From assembly GCF_964204645.1 (NCBI RefSeq), contig NC_134029.1:24260450-24324449 (forward strand): 64,000 nucleotides of DNA, given 5' to 3'. Position 1 is the first letter of the stretch, and each line of letters begins with the position of its first letter. Shown here one piece after another: positions 59,501-64,000 of the stretch. The stretch is from Tubulanus polymorphus. Lineage: Eukaryota; Nemertea; Palaeonemertea; Tubulaniformes; Tubulanidae. Below the pieces are notes generated by a model. It worked only from the letters and a program-made list of their open reading frames with translations. It had not been told where the DNA came from and searched no databases. The position numbers and the translations under genes are program-made.

Positions 59501-62500
59501 GAATCTTTATTGATCGCCTGAAAAAACCTTGTCATGTTCGCCCCTAATGTGTGTACACGTGATTGATAACTGCAGCAGGGATTTAAGTAACTTATGCACC
59601 CCTGGTAATATACCAGCCACACGGACAGAGATATATTCTGGAGAGAGAGCGCGGACTTTTACGTAAACTCATTGTGAAAGCATTGAGCAACAGACACATT
59701 TCTTTCACTGGTTGCTAATACGGGAATGGATCTTGTTCATAAACCTGGCACTTTCTCTCTCTCTCTCTTACCATTGCAGCCAGTCCACGATAAACCAGTC
59801 GCAGAACCTTTTCATTCTTTCAGTAAATCTCTGCGCAAAGGAAGTAAAAGAGTTTAAAAGAATTGTTGGTTTTCAGCTGCGCGTTAGATCTGATTGAGCA
59901 CTGTGATATCAGTCGTAGGTTGACAGGAAGTTGGCGTTGTAACTCTACGCAGGGAAAAGTAAAATCGAAGCCTTGAAACTCGTCACTGATATCGATAAAC
60001 AATAATACAAGTTGTCGGGTCTATTGATGATGCGTGTCGGTTCCTGTATAGCCATCGAGTTCCACTTAGATTCAGCTCACTCTCTATGAAATATCCTTGA
60101 ACACCTGACGATTTCAGCGTTACTGCTGATTTCAGCGTTACTGTTGATTTCAGCGTTTCTGTTGTTTCTGTTACTGCTGTTGCTGTTGCTGCTGTTTCTG
60201 TTACTGCTGTTGCTGCTGGGGTGCTGGTACTGCTGCTGCTGCTGGTGCTGGTACTGCTGCTTTTGCTGCAGCTGCATTAGACCCAATATCACATTTTCTT
60301 CTCGCTCAATGTTTCTTCAACTTCAAACATTTGCGTAATGGACGGAATGACACAGTTCCACATCTGTCGGACACGGTTCCGCATCTATCGGGCACAGTTC
60401 CACATCTGTCGGACACGGTTCCGCATCCGTAGGACACAGTTCCGCATCCGTCAGACATCTGTAGAGAGATCTGACATTTTGATATCTGATATTGTAGATA
60501 TCTGTAGGACAGAGTTGCGTAGTTGCATGGTACAATATACTTCACAAATGGAATCAAAATATAGAAAATGAACGTATTATGACTCCGGACTCAACTCACA
60601 TGCCTTTTATGAAATAAGATCGAGATTTTTTTAGATGAAAATTTTTTGCGGTCATATCGGTCACCTTCATCCCCTTCATCCAGTCACGACACACCGGTCT
60701 CTGATTGCTTGCAGCTCACCGGAGCGCACCTAACGCTCTTCAGTCAGCCACCGCGCGCAATGTCTCATCCGGATTACTGTGAACCAATCAATATCAATCT
60801 CAGGTAAAAATCAGAAAGTTGTGCCGTTTACTTTCTGTAAGGTGATCTGACCAGACGATTCACGAGTTGGAAGTAGTTTGACTCGATCTAGTTTTAACTC
60901 TAAAAGTACGTCTGATGATGGCTAGTATTTAGCCGAAACGTTGCTCAAATAAATATCTTGTCTAGTATTGACATCTTTTTGGCTGAATTTGTTGTGGGAT
61001 CTTTCTCGTTTATTCATCATACACGGATATTTTGTATCTTCTCGACTCAGTTCTGGACATTTGCCACACAACAACAACAGATAGTCGGGAGATTTACAAA
61101 TTTCGAGAGTCCGTCGTGTAAATTGTGTTTGCCAACCATTATGATAGTTGTCTATGGCTCGAAATTCAAGTTCCAATTTATATCTCGAAATGACAGGCTA
61201 TATACAGAGATTTAAAAAGATAACAAACAAAAAAATTATAATATTCAACAGTTAAATAGAGAGAAAAAAAAAGTATCTTTCTGTGTATGGGTAGCCTTGA
61301 GGCTGCTGAGGTCACAAGCATCCAGTAAAAAGGGAATGGACATAATATGAAAAGAAATGAGAATGTCTCCCCAGGTGACTGACCCTCCATTGTGAAAGAG
61401 GGCAAATAACCACAGACACTTCCTGCGTCGGATGTCGAATATCGCAAATCTTTCGGTCGTAAATAGGTCAATCGTCGGAAGAAAATGTCGCAAGGAATAT
61501 TCCATTTACCGCATCGTTAAACTAGTTACTGCAGGTATCGGTATTTATGACCAGTGTCAGCAGTGATTGAATTTACCACGGCTGACAGCAGCAGCGGCAG
61601 CAGCGGCGACGACAGGTCATCTGAGTAAAGTTATTACTGCCTGGCCGCGGTTAGATCCCCGATACAAACACACCGCAGTTTTACCCGAAAACTACATCAT
61701 TCAACAACTGAAGCAATTGGATGATTTTACCGCCAGCGAGTTCTGTTTATCGAATCACGTGATCTTGTTTGTAAATGATTCGATTGGCCGTTTTTACTGT
61801 CCACGTGACCTGATTCGAATACGGCTGGTATTTTCTACGTTGGTAAATGTTCGACAAAAAGCGACCGTTTTCCATTCAATGACAGATGTACGGAGGTTAT
61901 ACCTAATGCCATTTTGGGTGTCCTATCCGGTGTTAGACACGGATTTTCAATTGTTTTCGGAGTTTCCTAGATGAGATGCGTATTCATTATTTCTTGGCTT
62001 CCTCTGGGTTGGAACCTTGTTAGCTCGTGCGAGTGAGTGGGATGACAATAACATGAAATCCAAGCTTACAATGATACTCATCAGTATAATTCTATACTTA
62101 TTTGGGTTGATATTCCGGCAGGCGGAAGTTGTTGGACGTCCTTGTAAAATGAGGCTTTAAACCTACCTACTGAGTCTTGATACAGTCTCTACTTACACCA
62201 CTCGTGTCGTGTAGACTTTCTACGCAGAATGAAAGGAGACCGAGGGCGAATTATTGCTTCGCGCACGAGATAAGAAAACGTCGAAGAATCTGCACTTGAA
62301 AGAATAAGTGAATTGAGATAAACAGCAGCGAGCGTCGACCGCACATGGACGACAGCCTCGGGCTAAACTTACTTTTCCTTTTATAATCGTTATCAATAAC
62401 CGATAACGATTACCCTCCGATCTATTACTAGCTGCTTGTCGTCTGTCAATCATAACAGCACAAAATATCAACTATCCTGAAGTATCCTGAAGAAACTGAT

Positions 62501-63605
62501 CGGTTGTGAAACTTTGCGTTTGTCGTGTTTTTATCCGCACACTATCGTATGTACGATACGTGTGTGATGGGCGCCAAAGGGCCATGTTTCAGGGATTCAA
62601 GTTTGTTACTTCTCCTGTTGTCCATCGACTTGAATTATCTTTTAATCGTCGTGTATTTTTCTTATGGTATTAGATTCGTGAACAAAGAATGATGATGATG
62701 ATGATGAGATAATTGTTAGACGCCTATTTCAATGAGCAAAACCAACAGTTGACGATTTGACAATTCATATTGACAATTTCCAAGTTTTGACTAAATTTCA
62801 TCATCAAAGAAACGGAAATCGTTTATAGTTTTGACGAAGTTTAATCAAAATTTCGAAATTGTCTAAATAAACTGTTAAATGGGTTTTGCTGATTAACTCT
62901 GATATACTTAGTTTGACATCAGTATACATCGGTCAATGTTAGACGTCTTGTATTTCTCCGAGTCTAAAACCTTTCTGCAGAAAATTCAATTCGTTTCAAT
63001 TCGCTGTAAATAATTGAGGCTTTCTGATGAATCGCGATGGAGCATTCTTTAACGTCTGGGAATTTGAAACGATGGTAGACGATGCATGACCGCGAAGGGA
63101 CTTCACATTCTGGTCCCAGTTCCACAGTTCTGAGTTGGTGTTAACTCTGAGTTAAAATCAGTTCATTTTCAATGAGTTAACTATTGAGTCAAATTTAACT
63201 CAGCAACAGTATACCCCGATAACCATGAATTAGTTGATTCTCTCAGGCTGCTAATGAAACTTACCATGTCAAATATTTGCGTCATTGTCAGACCCATTTT
63301 AATGGTCACTGTTGAACTCGCATTCCGCACCGGTCTCACCGATTTCTCATACTTCCTCAGAATATGGTTCATTAATTTTTGTTCGTCCGGTTCACGCTCC
63401 GGATCCGGATACATGAAATCATCGTCGTCGTCATCGTTATCGTCGTCGTCCGGGTCGTTGTCCGGTTTCGGCTGCGCTTTCTTTGGTTCGTTTGATTTGG
63501 ACGGGTTTCGTTTATCAGCCTCTATTATAGTGTACGGTACGTCTTTATTCGGGTTGATTGTACTGGTATTAGTTGTGATGTCTCTGTCACCGGTGGTCGA
63601 TCTCC
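50579..63605 (-). CDS. Nicotinic acetylcholine receptor, alpha-type subunit (5' partial)
   Basis: Exons 63605-63265, 55911-55867 (45 nt), 52948-52839 (110 nt), 52419-51884 and 51189-50579 join in frame. The 45- and 110-nt exons are hallmarks of this family. The ligand-binding domain has WNDEFLKW, IWLPDIVLYN and the Cys-loop CKLDVTYFPFDEQKC (13 residues between cysteines). Loop C has the vicinal pair YPCC that defines alpha subunits. M1-M3 follow, with GEKIALGITVLLAF in M2 as in cation-selective channels; the last exon carries LNLHHRGP, the cytosolic loop with an amphipathic helix, and M4 (VLFWIFLSATFCSSLF). The product would be one subunit of a pentameric acetylcholine-gated channel. The first visible exon is odd: an acidic stretch of about 60 residues (DPDDDDNDDDDDF) precedes the usual N-terminal helix. 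The signal-peptide exon lies beyond the window. Confidence 0.92.
51288..51525. mobile_element. Inverted pair of Penelope-like ends with hammerhead-like core, copy 3
   Basis: Near-perfect inverted repeat with arms of about 119 bp, centred near 51407. The left arm holds the core on the minus strand (GTTTC 51370 to TCATCAG 51400). The right arm holds it on the plus strand with CTGATGG and GAAAC (51446-51450). Arms end AACGAGAG(A)AATTCC / GGATTCCTCTCGTTA. It lies in the last intron of the acetylcholine receptor gene. Confidence 0.65.
51530..51770 (+). mobile_element. tRNA-derived SINE in the last nAChR intron
   Basis: A-box-like GAGTAGTGGTTTAGGCG and a perfect B box GGTTCGAACCCC 30 bp later. A non-tRNA body follows, ending in the hairpin AATAAGGCTCCGCCTTATT. 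It directly abuts the foldback at 51288-51525. It differs from the SINE at 1324. Confidence 0.65.
53755..53900 (+). mobile_element. Penelope-like end remnant
   Basis: GCGATGATCTCGAAGTGAGAG followed by TTCGAAACGTCG, then an AT-rich tail. This gATGA...CGAAACGTCG layout is a degenerate version of the core at 44269. It lies in the intron between the 110-nt and 45-nt nAChR exons. Confidence 0.45.
56126..56343. mobile_element. Nested pair of MITE-like inverted repeats
   Basis: Outer arms: GGGCCCAGTTTTATAGAC at the left, AATAAAACCGGGCCC at the right. Inner arms: GGTCCAGTTTCACAGTT (56159-56175) and AACTGTGGAACTGGGCC (56250-56266), enclosing TTAACTCAGAGTTAACTC. The inner element looks inserted in the outer. 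It lies in the nAChR intron between the 45-nt exon and the first visible exon. Confidence 0.6.
56391..56700 (+). repeat. 21-bp minisatellite, about 15 copies
   Basis: Unit AACTGTGGAACTGGGTCCTGT with few changes. The first 15-16 bases equal the right terminal inverted repeat of the MITE at 56159-56266, only 125 bp away. Open frames on both strands here come from the 21-bp period and are not genes. Confidence 0.9.
59209..59263 (+). repeat. 15-bp tandem repeat, about 3.6 copies
   Basis: Unit GGCAAACCTTATACC. It lies in the long nAChR intron. Confidence 0.8.
60150..60280 (+). repeat. Imperfect CTG/CTGTTG low-complexity tract
   Basis: Mixed CTG, CTT and GTT triplets over about 130 bp. The frames it opens (a Leu-rich one on plus, Gln/Asn/Ser-rich on minus) are repeat by-products. 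Confidence 0.85.
60355..60456 (+). repeat. 21-bp tandem repeat, about five copies
   Basis: Unit GTTCCGCATCTGTCGGACAC(G/A), with substitutions between copies. Non-coding, within the long nAChR intron. Confidence 0.85.
60912..61060 (+). mobile_element. Repeat end with hammerhead-like core (Penelope-like), copy 4
   Basis: CTGATGA at 60912-60918, GGCTAGTATTTAGCC as the stem-loop, then GAAAC at 60935-60939 and GTTGCTC. The tail shares TTGTGGGAT, TTTCTCG, CATACACGGATATT and GTATCTTCTCGACTC with the copies at 44269 and 48589. Confidence 0.55.
63112..63205. mobile_element. MITE remnant related to 56159-56266
   Basis: GGTCCCAGTTCCACAGTT followed by TTAACTCTGAGTTAAAATCAG matches the inner element at 56159. 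The opposite end is degraded. It sits about 60 bp from an nAChR coding exon. Confidence 0.5.
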
Positions 63606-64000
63606 CTGAAATAAAATTAAACTAATTCAATTTCAAGATTAGAACGAAGAACGAAGTCACTTTCAGCTCGTAAACCGTTAAACGATATCCTTAAACTTAA
63701 TCGCGTAGAAACGAAATGGAAGAAAACCACGTAACAGAATTTCCCCGGAGATCATGCAAAATGACTTCTAAATTTACATTTTTCTAAACCTCGTGAATGT
63801 TGAGACAACATCACATATTGGGATGAAAATAAACTGGACTTTTCTGAAATAGTTGATAAATCTTGTTAACAATTAAATCCCTTCAGAGAAAATGATGAAT
63901 GTAATTATATTTGAATATACGTAATAATCATGTTTCTTTATCCGTGAACCGGGACCCTTTAAAATCCATGTATAAACATTTCTTAAATGAAATATATGTT
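63606..64000. other. Right flank, intron of the nAChR gene
   Basis: The exon ending at 63605 begins in phase 2 behind a TTTATTTCAG acceptor, so an upstream exon must exist. None of the minus-strand ATG frames here gives a hydrophobic signal peptide with a suitable donor. Confidence 0.6.

Noticed and set aside
61567-61974. Open frame of 135 codons with an alanine run, plus strand
   Set aside because: Starts at TTG, lies in an nAChR intron and has no recognisable domain.

Overview
The window is animal nuclear DNA. Genes are split by GT-AG introns, intergenic DNA is AT-rich and full of small repeats, and there are 7TM receptors, a Cys-loop channel and Ig/FN3 receptors. It looks like a marine invertebrate, perhaps a spiralian (mollusc, annelid or similar), but the sequence does not fix the phylum. 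No prokaryotic operon, virus or CRISPR array was seen. Exon borders were read by eye from splice consensus, reading phase and paralogue comparison.

Layout. (1) 0.7-8.3 kb: three copies of an intronless rhodopsin-like GPCR (family I). Two lie on the minus strand in a 3.1-kb direct tandem duplication; the third is inverted. (2) 8-15.5 kb: a second tandem array in which each unit starts with a 3' remnant of GPCR-I, then a 268-bp repeat, then a different intronless GPCR (family II, two copies). The third unit lacks the receptor. (3) 15.5-18.4 kb: a six-exon GH3-domain gene, minus strand. (4) 18.6-20.2 kb: a 42-bp minisatellite, a transposon-like coding fragment and a two-exon gene for a small secreted cysteine-rich peptide. 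(5) 20.7-27.6 kb: three tandem four-exon genes for multi-pass membrane proteins resembling the DUF4239/bestrophin-like family, fused to an acidic Glu/Pro/Ser ectodomain that is strongly expanded in the third gene. (6) 28.0-36.5 kb: two tandem eight-exon genes for type I receptors (three Ig-like domains, an FN3 domain, an FN3-like domain, one TM). (7) 37.6-40.9 kb: a spliced divergent GPCR with a 6-nt first coding exon; its stop codon lies in a repeat found inverted 6 kb away. (8) 41-50.5 kb: gene-poor and repeat-rich. (9) 50.6-63.6 kb: the 3' five coding exons of a nicotinic acetylcholine receptor alpha-type subunit, minus strand, with the signal-peptide exon beyond the window.

The theme is local tandem duplication: four families (GPCR-I, GPCR-II, the DUF4239-like genes and the Ig/FN3 receptors) are duplicated side by side. 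Nearly all products are membrane or secreted proteins, but nothing shows that they share a pathway. Several dispersed repeats carry a CTGATGA-stem-GAAAC core resembling the degenerate hammerhead motif of Penelope-like retroelements, often as inverted pairs. The least familiar items are the DUF4239-like array, the Ig/FN3 pair whose FN3 exons are near-identical while the Ig exons have diverged, and the cysteine-rich peptide gene.
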